Part shown: positions 5,252 through 12,112 of the stretch, piece by piece
How the letters are laid out: every line of letters starts with the position of its first letter
Numbering within the stretch: position 1 is the stretch's first letter
Position numbers and translations under genes: made by a program
The notes under the pieces: model-generated
Told to the model about the DNA's origin: nothing
Database searches by the model: none
The model's input: the letters and a program-made list of their open reading frames with translations, nothing else
NCBI GenBank assembly: GCA_012514595.1
Contig: JAAYZZ010000012.1
Span: forward strand, 1-14,433
DNA: 14,433 nucleotides
Origin: Elusimicrobiota bacterium
Lineage (GTDB): Bacteria; Omnitrophota; Gorgyraeia; Zapsychrales; Fredricksoniimonadaceae
Direction of reading: 5' to 3'

Positions 5252-6811
5252 ATGAAGAAGCTCCGGGACACCTGGGGGTCACGGATCGGTATCATCATGG
5301 CGGTGGCAGGCTCCGCGATCGGCCTGGGGAACTTCCTCCGCTTTCCGGCCAAAGCGGCTGCCAACGGCGGAGGCGCCTTTCTGATCCCTTACCTGATCTC
5401 CTTTCTCCTCCTCGGCCTCCCTCTCATGTGGATTGAATGGACCCTGGGCCGTTTCGGCGGCGGATTCGGACACGGGACCGCCCCGGGGATCTTCCACAGT
5501 ATTTGGGAAAAGAACCGCTTCATCCGCTATTTCGGCGTGATCGGGATCTTCGGACCGATTGTCATCCTGGCCTACTACACCTTCATCGAATCCTGGACCC
5601 TAGGCTACAGCTTCTTTGCCCTAACGGGACAACTCGCCGGTCTCAAAGACCAGGTGGCACTCCAGGGCTTCCTCTCCGGATACCAGGGACTGTCGACGGG
5701 CGGCCCCTTCAACGGGCTCGGCTGGGCCTACCTGTTCTTCACAGCGACCTTTGCGATCAACATGTTCGTAGTCTATCACGGGATCAAGGGCGGCATCGAA
5801 CGACTCTGCCAATGGGCGCTCCCCCTTCTTTTCGGGTGTGCCTTGATCCTTCTGATCCGTGTGCTCCTTCTCGGAACCCCAGACCCCACAAAACCCGACT
5901 GGAATATCATGAACGGCCTGGGCTACCTGTGGAACCCGGACTTCTCCGCCCTCCTCTCGGGAAAGGTCTGGCTCGAGGCCGCGGGCCAGGTCTTCTTCAC
6001 CCTAAGTGTGGGGATCGGCGTGATCCTCACCTATGCCAGTTATCTAAAAAAAGGCGATGATGTGGCCCTCTCCGGATTGACCGCCGCAAGCACGAACGAG
6101 ATGACAGAAGTGATCCTTGGGGGGACGATCATCATCCCCGCCGCATTCGTCTTTTTCGGCCCGAACGACATCCAGACCATCGCACAGGGCGGGATCTTCA
6201 ATCTGGGATTTGTGACCATGCCCATGATCCTCAACCAGCTTCCCTGGGCGATCTTCTTCACGTTCTTATGGTTCTTCCTTCTATTTTTGGCGGGCGTGAC
6301 CTCATCCGTCTCCCTCGCCCAGCCCGCGATCGCCTTTCTGGAGGACGAATTCAACATCGACCGAAAGAGGGCCGTCGGGATCTTCGCGGCCGCGACCTTT
6401 GTCCTGTGCCAGCCCGCGATCTTCTTCCTCAAGAACGGCGTTGTCGACGAACTCGATTTCTGGGGCGGGACGTTCTTTCTTGTCATTTTCGGCCTCATTG
6501 AGGTGATCCTTTTTGCCTGGGTCCTGGGAATGAACAATGCCTGGGACGAGGTCCACAAGGGTGCGGACATGCGGATCCCGCGGATCTACAAATTCATCAT
6601 CAAATACATCACCCCGACGTTCCTTTTTGCCATTCTCGGCACCTGGCTCGTCCAGGAGTGGATCCCGATCATCCTGATGAAGAACGTCACAGATACAAAC
6701 CGGCCCTACGCCCTGGCGACGAGGATCGGCCTGATCGCCGTCTTCGGGATCCTGGCCCTTTTAGTCAGGATCGCCTGGCGACGCAAGAACACCGAAGGAG
6801 GACGATCATGA
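5252..6811 (+). CDS. Sodium-dependent amino-acid transporter, NSS (SNF/LeuT) family
   Basis: A Na+-coupled symporter of the neurotransmitter:sodium symporter family, 519 residues, about twelve hydrophobic helices, probably importing amino acids into the cell. The first helix carries the sodium and substrate signature GSAIGLGNFLRFP (about 20-32), followed by NGGGAFLIPYL as in LeuT. Near the end of helix 8 SSVSLAQPAIAFLEDEF fits the family. The ATG at 5252 follows AAGGAGG with ideal spacing and a consensus promoter. The stop overlaps the start of a 34-residue partner (ATGA), the arrangement of bacterial MetP/MetS methionine-alanine importers, so a hydrophobic amino-acid substrate is plausible but not proven. 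Its place between nitrogen genes suggests a role in amino-acid nitrogen supply. Confidence 0.9.
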   Translation: MKKLRDTWGSRIGIIMAVAGSAIGLGNFLRFPAKAAANGGGAFLIPYLISFLLLGLPLMWIEWTLGRFGGGFGHGTAPGIFHSIWEKNRFIRYFGVIGIFGPIVILAYYTFIESWTLGYSFFALTGQLAGLKDQVALQGFLSGYQGLSTGGPFNGLGWAYLFFTATFAINMFVVYHGIKGGIERLCQWALPLLFGCALILLIRVLLLGTPDPTKPDWNIMNGLGYLWNPDFSALLSGKVWLEAAGQVFFTLSVGIGVILTYASYLKKGDDVALSGLTAASTNEMTEVILGGTIIIPAAFVFFGPNDIQTIAQGGIFNLGFVTMPMILNQLPWAIFFTFLWFFLLFLAGVTSSVSLAQPAIAFLEDEFNIDRKRAVGIFAAATFVLCQPAIFFLKNGVVDELDFWGGTFFLVIFGLIEVILFAWVLGMNNAWDEVHKGADMRIPRIYKFIIKYITPTFLFAILGTWLVQEWIPIILMKNVTDTNRPYALATRIGLIAVFGILALLVRIAWRRKNTEGGRS

Positions 6812-6912
6812 CACTCTCCGGATGGGTAATGCTGATCCTGACCTGGAGCGCGATCCTGGGCCTGGCCGTCTTTTGCTTCTGCAAGGTCCTCTCCAAGAAA
6901 GAACTCTCCTAA
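6808..6912 (+). CDS. MetS-like small subunit of the NSS transporter (34 aa)
   Basis: Very short gene of 34 residues: one hydrophobic helix (GWVMLILTWSAILGLAVFC) and a basic tail ending KVLSKKELS. It overlaps the transporter stop by four bases (ATGA), with the ribosome site GAAGGAGG inside the transporter gene, so translation is coupled. Small single-helix partners at this exact position are known for MetPS-type NSS transporters, where the small subunit is needed for transport. Easily missed by gene finders because of its length. The stop codon abuts the gdhA terminator of the opposite strand. Confidence 0.75.
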   Translation: MTLSGWVMLILTWSAILGLAVFCFCKVLSKKELS

Positions 6913-6949
6913 AAAAAGAACGTCCCACCCCGAACAGGATGGGACGTTC
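6911..6949 (-). terminator. Intrinsic terminator of the nfnA-nfnB-gdhA operon
   Basis: On the minus strand GAACGTCCCA pairs perfectly with TGGGACGTTC (10 bp, 12-base loop) and is followed by seven T. It lies about 115 bases after the gdhA stop. The plus strand has no T-run after the stem, so it serves the minus strand, though it may also slow transcription from the NSS operon. Confidence 0.85.
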
Positions 6950-7064
6950 GACAGGCCAGGGAAAGACGATTGTCCTTCCGAGACCTCTTGAGGGCGTTTG
7001 TTATCCGGCCTTCCGGACCTTCCTTTGCCTCATCGGCCGTGCATGCGCAGCCGCGCCCGCGGTC

Positions 7065-8402
7065 CTACACCACGCCTTGGGCGATCATTGCATCCGCAAC
7101 CTTCACAAACCCGGCGATATTCGCTCCCTTGACATAATCCACATGGTCGCCTTCCTTGCCGTAGCGAACACAGCTGTTATGAATGGCGATCATGATGTCG
7201 TGCAGACGCCTGTCCACCTCTTCCCGGGACCAGGAAAGACGCATGCTGTTCTGGGTCATTTCCAGACCCGATGTGGCGACGCCACCGGCATTCGCGGCTT
7301 TTCCAGGGGCATAAAGCACCTTGGCCTTCTGGAAGACCGCGATCCCTTCGGGGGTCGTGGGCATGTTCGCGCCCTCCCCGACAGCAATACATCCGTTCTT
7401 CACAAGGGTCTTGGCCTCCTCCCCGGAGATCTCATTCTGCGTCGCGGACGGGAAGGCAATGTCGCATTTGACCTGCCATGGCCGCTGGTTCTCGACATAC
7501 TTACACCCGAACTCCTTGGCGCATTCCTTGATCCTCCCGCGACGGATATTCTTCAGCTCCATCACGTATTTCAGTTTCTTCTCATCGATCCCGGCCTCGT
7601 CATAGATGAACCCGTCGGAGTCGGAAAGGGTCACGACCTTGGCCCCAAGCTCCTGGAGCTTCTGGACGGTGTATTGCGCCACGTTGCCAGACCCCGAGAC
7701 CGCGCATACCTTCCCCTCGATGTTTTTCCCGTGGGCCTTGAGCATTTCCTGGACAAAGTAGACGCAGCCGTATCCGGTGGCTTCCGGACGGACGAGACTT
7801 CCTCCCCACCCGAGACCTTTTCCCGTCAAGACCCCGGTGAACTCATTGGTCAGCCTTTTATACTGACCGAACATATAACCGATCTCCCGACTGCCGACGC
7901 CGATATCCCCGGCGGGGACATCTGTATCCGGGCCGATATGACGGAACAGCTCGGTCATAAAACTCTGGCAAAAACGCATCACCTCGTTCTCCGACTTGCC
8001 CTTGGGATTGAAATCGGAACCGCCCTTGCCGCCGCCCATCGGAAGTGTGGTGAGACTGTTCTTAAAGACCTGCTCAAAGGCCAGGAATTTGAGAATGCTC
8101 AAATTCACGCTGGGATGAAAACGGATCCCTCCCTTGTAAGGACCGATGGCACTGTTCATTTGGATCCGGAACCCTCTGTTCACCTGGATCTGGCCGCGAT
8201 CATCCACCCATGGCACACGGAACAGGATCACCCGTTCGGGCTCGACCATTCTTTCCAGGACCTTGGCTTCTTTATAAGAAGGGTTCTTATCTAAAAAAGG
8301 CGTCAGGGAATCGATGACCTCCCTGACCGCCTGATGAAATTCCGGTTCTCCAGGATCCTTCTTGATCACTTGGGCTATAATACCATCCACACCTTTGTCC
8401 AT
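7065..8402 (-). CDS. gdhA: NADP-type glutamate dehydrogenase
   Basis: Catalyses reductive amination of 2-oxoglutarate with ammonium to glutamate in the cytoplasm. At 445 residues it matches the hexameric bacterial GdhA class. Catalytic residues are in place: K90 (GPYKGG), K126 in PMGGGKGGSDF, and D166 in DVPAGDIGVG. The Rossmann motif GSGNVA is at 237-242; the second strand ends in LSDSDG (S260), where a Ser rather than Asp or Glu fits NADPH preference, which is inference. The C-terminal substrate region has NAGGVATSGLEMTQNS. Last gene of the nfnA-nfnB-gdhA operon, 27 bp after nfnB, with the ribosome site GGAAGGAGAAGG. The coupling suggests that NfnAB supplies its NADPH. Confidence 0.95.
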   Translation of the reverse strand: MDKGVDGIIAQVIKKDPGEPEFHQAVREVIDSLTPFLDKNPSYKEAKVLERMVEPERVILFRVPWVDDRGQIQVNRGFRIQMNSAIGPYKGGIRFHPSVNLSILKFLAFEQVFKNSLTTLPMGGGKGGSDFNPKGKSENEVMRFCQSFMTELFRHIGPDTDVPAGDIGVGSREIGYMFGQYKRLTNEFTGVLTGKGLGWGGSLVRPEATGYGCVYFVQEMLKAHGKNIEGKVCAVSGSGNVAQYTVQKLQELGAKVVTLSDSDGFIYDEAGIDEKKLKYVMELKNIRRGRIKECAKEFGCKYVENQRPWQVKCDIAFPSATQNEISGEEAKTLVKNGCIAVGEGANMPTTPEGIAVFQKAKVLYAPGKAANAGGVATSGLEMTQNSMRLSWSREEVDRRLHDIMIAIHNSCVRYGKEGDHVDYVKGANIAGFVKVADAMIAQGVV

Positions 8403-8429
8403 CGCCTTCTCCTTCCCTGAAATAGTAAA

Positions 8430-9860
8430 TTAAACTGCCTGCCTTGCCAAATAACGCAGGATCGCGGCCGCGGCCTTCTTGGCCATACCCATGGCCTCGA
8501 TAACCGTGCCCTCGCCTCCCACGATATCTCCTCCCGCAAAGACCCCCTTGATCGAAGTCTCCATGGTCTGGGAATCCACGATAACATCTCCGTACTTATC
8601 TGTCAAAAGTCCCGGTGTCGCGCTCGTGAGGACCTTGTTGGCCCCCAACCCCACGGCCACAATGGCGGTATCGCAGGGCACCTCAAAAGAGCTACCCGGA
8701 ATGACCACAGGTCTTCGCCGTCCCGAGGCATCGGGCTCCCCCAGAGCGCACCGTGAGGAGCGGAGCTTTTTCAAGAACCCCTTTTCATCCCCTGTGAAAG
8801 CCTCGGGCTTCACCAGAAACTCGAACTTGACCCCCTCTTCCTTGGCATGCTCGATCTCCAGACGCCGAGCAGGCATCTCGACCTCGGTCCGCCGGTACGA
8901 GATCGTTGTGTCCAGTCTGATCCCCCGCATCTTCTGAAGCCGGATCGCCACCCGCGCCGCATCCATGGCGGTGTTGCCGCCGCCGATCACAACGATATGC
9001 TCCCCCACATTGATCGGCGTGTGGTTCTGGGGAAATGTATGGGCTGACATGAGATTCACGCGGGTCAGGAACTCGTTAGCTGAATAGACATTGCACAGGT
9101 TCTCTCCCGGGATATTAAGAAAAGAGGGTGTCCCGGCTCCCAACCCCAGAAAGACGGCAGAAAAACCTTCTGCAAAAAGCTCCTCGATGAGCTTGGCCTT
9201 CCCGACGATCGTATTGGTCCTTATCTCGACCCCCAGGTTCTGAAGCTGATCGATCTCGGCGTCGAGGATGGTCCTGGGGAGCCTGAAGGGCGGGATCCCG
9301 TAGCGAAGCACCCCCCCGGTCTTGTGAAGGGCCTCGAAAATGACAACGCGGACCCCCTCCCGCGCCAGCTCTCCGGCACAGCACAAACCCGCCGGACCGG
9401 ACCCGATGACCGCAACCTTCTGCTGAGGTGTCCCGGCGGAACGAGCCGGTCCCGCAAGACGACCTCCTTGACGGGCCCCGTGATCCCCGACGAACCGCTC
9501 AAGAAAATGGATATTGATCGCCTTCTCCGAGGCAAAAGGCTCGTTCTTTTTTGTGAAGACACAGGCCTTTCGGCACTGATATTCCGCGGGGCAGACCCTC
9601 CCGCAGATCGACGGAAAGTTGCTCTTGGCCCGGATCGTGGCATAGGCGCCGTCATAATCCTTCCGGGTGATCTGGCCGATAAAAGTCTTGATATCGATCC
9701 CGACCGGACATCCGGTCACGCATTTAGGGTCCTTGCACTGGATGCAGCGCGAGGCCTCCTCGAGCGCCTGCTCCTCGGAGAAACCCAGAACGACCTCCTC
9801 GAAATCCCCAGACCTTACCTGACTGTCCCGCTCTTTGATCCTGACCGGCTCTTTGCCCAT
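8430..9860 (-). CDS. nfnB: NfnB-type NADPH/FAD oxidoreductase subunit (GltD-like)
   Basis: Large subunit of NADH-dependent reduced ferredoxin:NADP+ oxidoreductase, an electron-bifurcating flavoenzyme. It is 476 residues long. The N-terminal iron-sulfur domain has C39, C42, C47, C51 and C86, C90, C96, C100, for two [4Fe-4S] clusters. An FAD site (VIGSGPAGL, about 150-160), an NADPH site (VIGGGNTAMDAAR) and the C-terminal GGDIVGGEGTVIEAMG follow. The family includes GltD, but no GltB large subunit is adjacent; instead the NfnA partner is upstream, so Nfn is preferred over glutamate synthase. SudA of sulfide dehydrogenase (SudAB) is the main alternative and cannot be excluded by sequence. Start: the ATG at 9860 follows GGGGAG and lies two bases after the nfnA stop; a TTG at 9866 would overlap nfnA by four bases. 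Confidence 0.85.
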   Translation of the reverse strand: MGKEPVRIKERDSQVRSGDFEEVVLGFSEEQALEEASRCIQCKDPKCVTGCPVGIDIKTFIGQITRKDYDGAYATIRAKSNFPSICGRVCPAEYQCRKACVFTKKNEPFASEKAINIHFLERFVGDHGARQGGRLAGPARSAGTPQQKVAVIGSGPAGLCCAGELAREGVRVVIFEALHKTGGVLRYGIPPFRLPRTILDAEIDQLQNLGVEIRTNTIVGKAKLIEELFAEGFSAVFLGLGAGTPSFLNIPGENLCNVYSANEFLTRVNLMSAHTFPQNHTPINVGEHIVVIGGGNTAMDAARVAIRLQKMRGIRLDTTISYRRTEVEMPARRLEIEHAKEEGVKFEFLVKPEAFTGDEKGFLKKLRSSRCALGEPDASGRRRPVVIPGSSFEVPCDTAIVAVGLGANKVLTSATPGLLTDKYGDVIVDSQTMETSIKGVFAGGDIVGGEGTVIEAMGMAKKAAAAILRYLARQAV

Positions 9861-9862
9861 GA

Positions 9863-10699
9863 TCAACGACTCCCCATGCTATGAAGACGACACATATGCT
9901 GTTCCTGCTCGACATAGGTCCTGTTGCGCATCATCAGCTCGTTCCAGTCCACCTGGCTGGCCTCGAACTCGGGCCCATCCACACAACTGAACTTGACCTC
10001 TCCCCCGACGGTGACCCGACATCCTCCGCACATGCCCGTTCCGTCGACCATGATGGGATTGAGCGACAACAACGTCTTGACGCCGAAGGGCCCGGTCACA
10101 CCAGCGACCGCCCGCATCATGGGCACGGGTCCCACGGCATAGACCAGGTCCGGCGGGGTCTTGACCAGAAGCTCTTTCAAGGCCTCGGTCACGAAACCCT
10201 GACGCCCGCAGGATCCGTCATCCGACATCACGACCAGTTCATGCGACGCCGCACCAAGCTCCTTGGCGAGGATCAGAAGATCCTTGTTCCGGGCCCCAAT
10301 AATGGTGGTGACATGATTCCCGGCTTCCTTCATGGCGCGCGCGACAGGATAGATCTCGGCGATCCCAACGCCTCCGCCGACAAGAACGACCTTGCCGTAA
10401 TTCCGGATCTCGGTCGCATGCCCCAGAGGACCGACAATGGAATAAAGAGATTGTCCGGGTTCCATGGCCCCCAAGAGCCGCGTGGAGGTTCCCGCCTCCT
10501 GGGCAATAACATCAAGGGTCCCGGCCTGGAGGTCCGTACTGGCCACTGTCAGGGGGAAACGCTCCCCTTCTTCCCGGACCATCAAGACAACGAACTGGCC
10601 CGCCCTGGCCTTCCGCGCGATATCCGGGGCCACAATGCTCATCCGGACGATCCGGACCCCCTGGGTCTCCACAAGAACGGTTTTCTGCGTGATCTTCAT
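9863..10699 (-). CDS. nfnA: NfnA-type FAD/[2Fe-2S] oxidoreductase subunit
   Basis: Small subunit of the NfnAB transhydrogenase, 278 residues, of the ferredoxin-NADP reductase fold related to PyrK and SudB. It has an N-terminal FAD domain with GERFPLTVAS, an NAD-binding segment VVLVGGGVGIAEIYPVARAM in the middle, and a C-terminal [2Fe-2S] site with D219, C224, C227 and C239 (VDGTGMCGGC then FSC). One Asp plus three Cys is the ligand set known for NfnA. In the known enzyme NADH reacts here and NADPH at NfnB. The frame is open further upstream, but the ATG at 10699 follows GAAGAGGGA and begins the conserved N-terminus MKITQKT. First gene of the operon with nfnB and gdhA. Confidence 0.87.
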   Translation of the reverse strand: MKITQKTVLVETQGVRIVRMSIVAPDIARKARAGQFVVLMVREEGERFPLTVASTDLQAGTLDVIAQEAGTSTRLLGAMEPGQSLYSIVGPLGHATEIRNYGKVVLVGGGVGIAEIYPVARAMKEAGNHVTTIIGARNKDLLILAKELGAASHELVVMSDDGSCGRQGFVTEALKELLVKTPPDLVYAVGPVPMMRAVAGVTGPFGVKTLLSLNPIMVDGTGMCGGCRVTVGGEVKFSCVDGPEFEASQVDWNELMMRNRTYVEQEQHMCRLHSMGSR

Positions 10700-10758
10700 G
10701 TTCCCTCTTCTTTGAGAATCAAAGCCTGCCGAAGACACCCCGCAGCGCATCCAGAGAC

Positions 10759-10792
10759 AAAAAATCCCCAAAAGCCCTTGCGGCTTTTGAGG
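10759..10792 (-). terminator. Intrinsic terminator inside the nfnA leader
   Basis: On the minus strand CCTCAAAAGCC pairs with GGCTTTTGGGG (11 bp with one G-U pair, GCAAG loop) followed by ATTTTTT. It lies about 85 bases after the predicted start site and 60 bases before the nfnA ATG, so it must be read through for expression. It is either an attenuator or the end of a small RNA of about 118 bases. Confidence 0.75.
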
Positions 10793-10882
10793 AAGGATGT
10801 TTTTGGCTCGTAATGAAGGATGTCCAGAAAGGCATCAACGCCCGCTTCTTTTTTACAGGACCCCATTGCCCTGAATCGGGGT

Positions 10883-10911
10883 ACTATAAAGCGACCTCCT
10901 TTCTATGTCAA
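10883..10911 (-). promoter_or_regulatory. Sigma70 promoter of nfnA-nfnB-gdhA
   Basis: On the minus strand a perfect TTGACA (10911-10906), 17-base spacer and TATAGT (10888-10883). An imperfect inverted repeat (ACCCC-ATT arms, 10860-10882) directly follows the -10 and covers the predicted start site near 10876, so it could be an operator. No other promoter is visible between here and nfnA. Confidence 0.7.
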
Positions 10912-10917
10912 GAAATT

Positions 10918-10953
10918 GAAAGGGCCTTTTCCTTGAAAAGAAAAGGCCCTTTC
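10918..10953 (-). terminator. Hairpin terminator after sodA
   Basis: GAAAGGGCCTTTTC and its exact complement form a 14-bp perfect stem with an 8-base loop, 23 bases after the sodA stop. The following T-run is poor (AATTTCTT), so efficiency is uncertain. The nfnA -35 box begins seven bases further on. Confidence 0.6.
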
Positions 10954-10976
10954 GATTCTCCCGGCGGGAAGAACGT

Positions 10977-11582
10977 TCAAGAAGAAAAGATCTCCTCGAC
11001 CCTCCCCCAATCGATCACATGATAAAAAGCCTCGATATATTCAGGCCGCCGGTTCTGGTACTTGAGATAATACGCATGTTCCCAGACATCGAGGGCCAGA
11101 AGAGGCTTTTTGCCGAGAGAAAGAGGGGAGTCCTGATTAGATGTCTTCATGACCTCGAGACGCCCATCCTTTCCGACGACAAGCCACGCCCATCCGGATC
11201 CGAACTGGGTTGCGGCCGCATCGGAGAACTTCTCCCGGAACGCCCCGAAGGACCCGAACTCCTTCCTGATCGCCTCCCCGATCCTTCCTGCCGGCTCCCC
11301 TCCGGCGTTGGGGGCCATCACATCCCAGAAGAACGCATGATTAACGGCACCTCCGCCGTTATTGCGGACCGCGGAACGGATCGACTCGGGCACCTTGTCG
11401 ATCGACGCGATCACATGCTCTCCCTTTTGGGCCTGAAGATCGGGATGCCCTTCGAGAGCGGCATTGAACTTGTCGACGTAGGCCTTGTGGTGTTTGCCGT
11501 GGTGCGTTTCCATGGTCTTGGCATCGATATACGGTTCGAGGGCGTCATAGGCATATTTGAGCTGTGGCAACTGATACGGCAT
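10977..11582 (-). CDS. sodA: Superoxide dismutase, Mn-type
   Basis: Converts superoxide to oxygen and hydrogen peroxide in the cytoplasm. It is 201 residues, the usual size for the Fe/Mn family. Metal ligands are H27 (METHHGKHH), H82 (AVNHAFFWD), D165 and H169 (LALDVWEHAYYLKYQN). Metal-type markers favour manganese: Gly-Gly-Gly before AVNH and Q150 in SNQDSP, where Fe enzymes place the Gln in the first motif instead. No signal peptide. A strong AGGAGG lies just before the ATG. It seems to be a single-gene unit with its own hairpin downstream. Its presence shows that the host meets oxygen despite the anaerobe-style NfnAB next door. Confidence 0.95.
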   Translation of the reverse strand: MPYQLPQLKYAYDALEPYIDAKTMETHHGKHHKAYVDKFNAALEGHPDLQAQKGEHVIASIDKVPESIRSAVRNNGGGAVNHAFFWDVMAPNAGGEPAGRIGEAIRKEFGSFGAFREKFSDAAATQFGSGWAWLVVGKDGRLEVMKTSNQDSPLSLGKKPLLALDVWEHAYYLKYQNRRPEYIEAFYHVIDWGRVEEIFSS

Positions 11583-11644
11583 AGGAACCTCCTTTTTTCA
11601 TTCTCTCTGTCGTTTCCTGATAACGATACTTACAGGATTTTCCC

Positions 11645-11673
11645 TTTTTCCCAGCCTCACCGGGGATTATAAT
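11645..11673 (+). promoter_or_regulatory. Possible promoter of the thioesterase gene
   Basis: A perfect TATAAT (11668-11673) lies 23 bases before the ATG with a poor -35 (TTTTTC, 17-base spacer). I found no convincing sodA promoter on the opposite strand in this 113-base divergent gap. Confidence 0.4.
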
Positions 11674-11695
11674 GCGGCCAAAGAAAGGAGCCTGC

Positions 11696-12112
11696 ATGTT
11701 CTCTTGCCCCGCCCGGATATCCCTGCACCACACCGATGCCACAGGCCGGATCTTCTTCGGCGCGCTCTTTTATCTTGTTCACGAAACAAAGGAAAAGGTC
11801 TTCGAGAAAATCGGGATGCCCATCGGACAAATCCTGGACGATCCCGACCTCACATTCCCCCTGGTCCATGCGGAAGCGGATTTCAAATCGCCCCTGCACA
11901 ACGGCGAAAAGATCATGGTCGAGGTGGCACTCGAGAATATCGGCGACACATCCGTCGTGATCTCATACGCCTTCCGAAAGACCGACGGGACCCTCGCGGC
12001 CATGGCCAAGACCGTCCACGTCTCCGTCTCAAAAAAGACAGGCCAAAAGACGCCCCTTCCGGATATCTGGCGGAAAAAGATCGAAAAGCTTCGGGAAGAT
12101 CAGACGGCATGA
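11696..12112 (+). CDS. Hotdog-fold acyl-CoA thioesterase, probable DHNA-CoA hydrolase (MenI-like)
   Basis: A 4HBT-family thioesterase of 138 residues. The active-site stretch is LHHTDATGRIFFGALF with the conserved Asp D14, followed by LVHE. The later segment FPLVHAEADFKSPLHNGEKI resembles the matching region of the 1,4-dihydroxy-2-naphthoyl-CoA thioesterases of cyanobacteria and plants. That enzyme releases DHNA, the substrate of MenA, which is encoded just downstream on the other strand, supporting this role. A general YbgC-like thioesterase is the alternative. The ATG at 11696 follows AAAGGAG; an upstream in-frame ATG at 11672 overlaps the -10 box and is rejected. The 3' end overlaps the convergent menC homologue by 13 bp. 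Confidence 0.75.
   Translation: MFSCPARISLHHTDATGRIFFGALFYLVHETKEKVFEKIGMPIGQILDDPDLTFPLVHAEADFKSPLHNGEKIMVEVALENIGDTSVVISYAFRKTDGTLAAMAKTVHVSVSKKTGQKTPLPDIWRKKIEKLREDQTA

Noticed and set aside
8430..9860. Annotation as glutamate synthase small subunit (gltD)
   Set aside because: No GltB gene is present nearby, and the directly upstream gene is an NfnA/SudB-type FAD-[2Fe-2S] protein, which defines the Nfn/Sud pairing.
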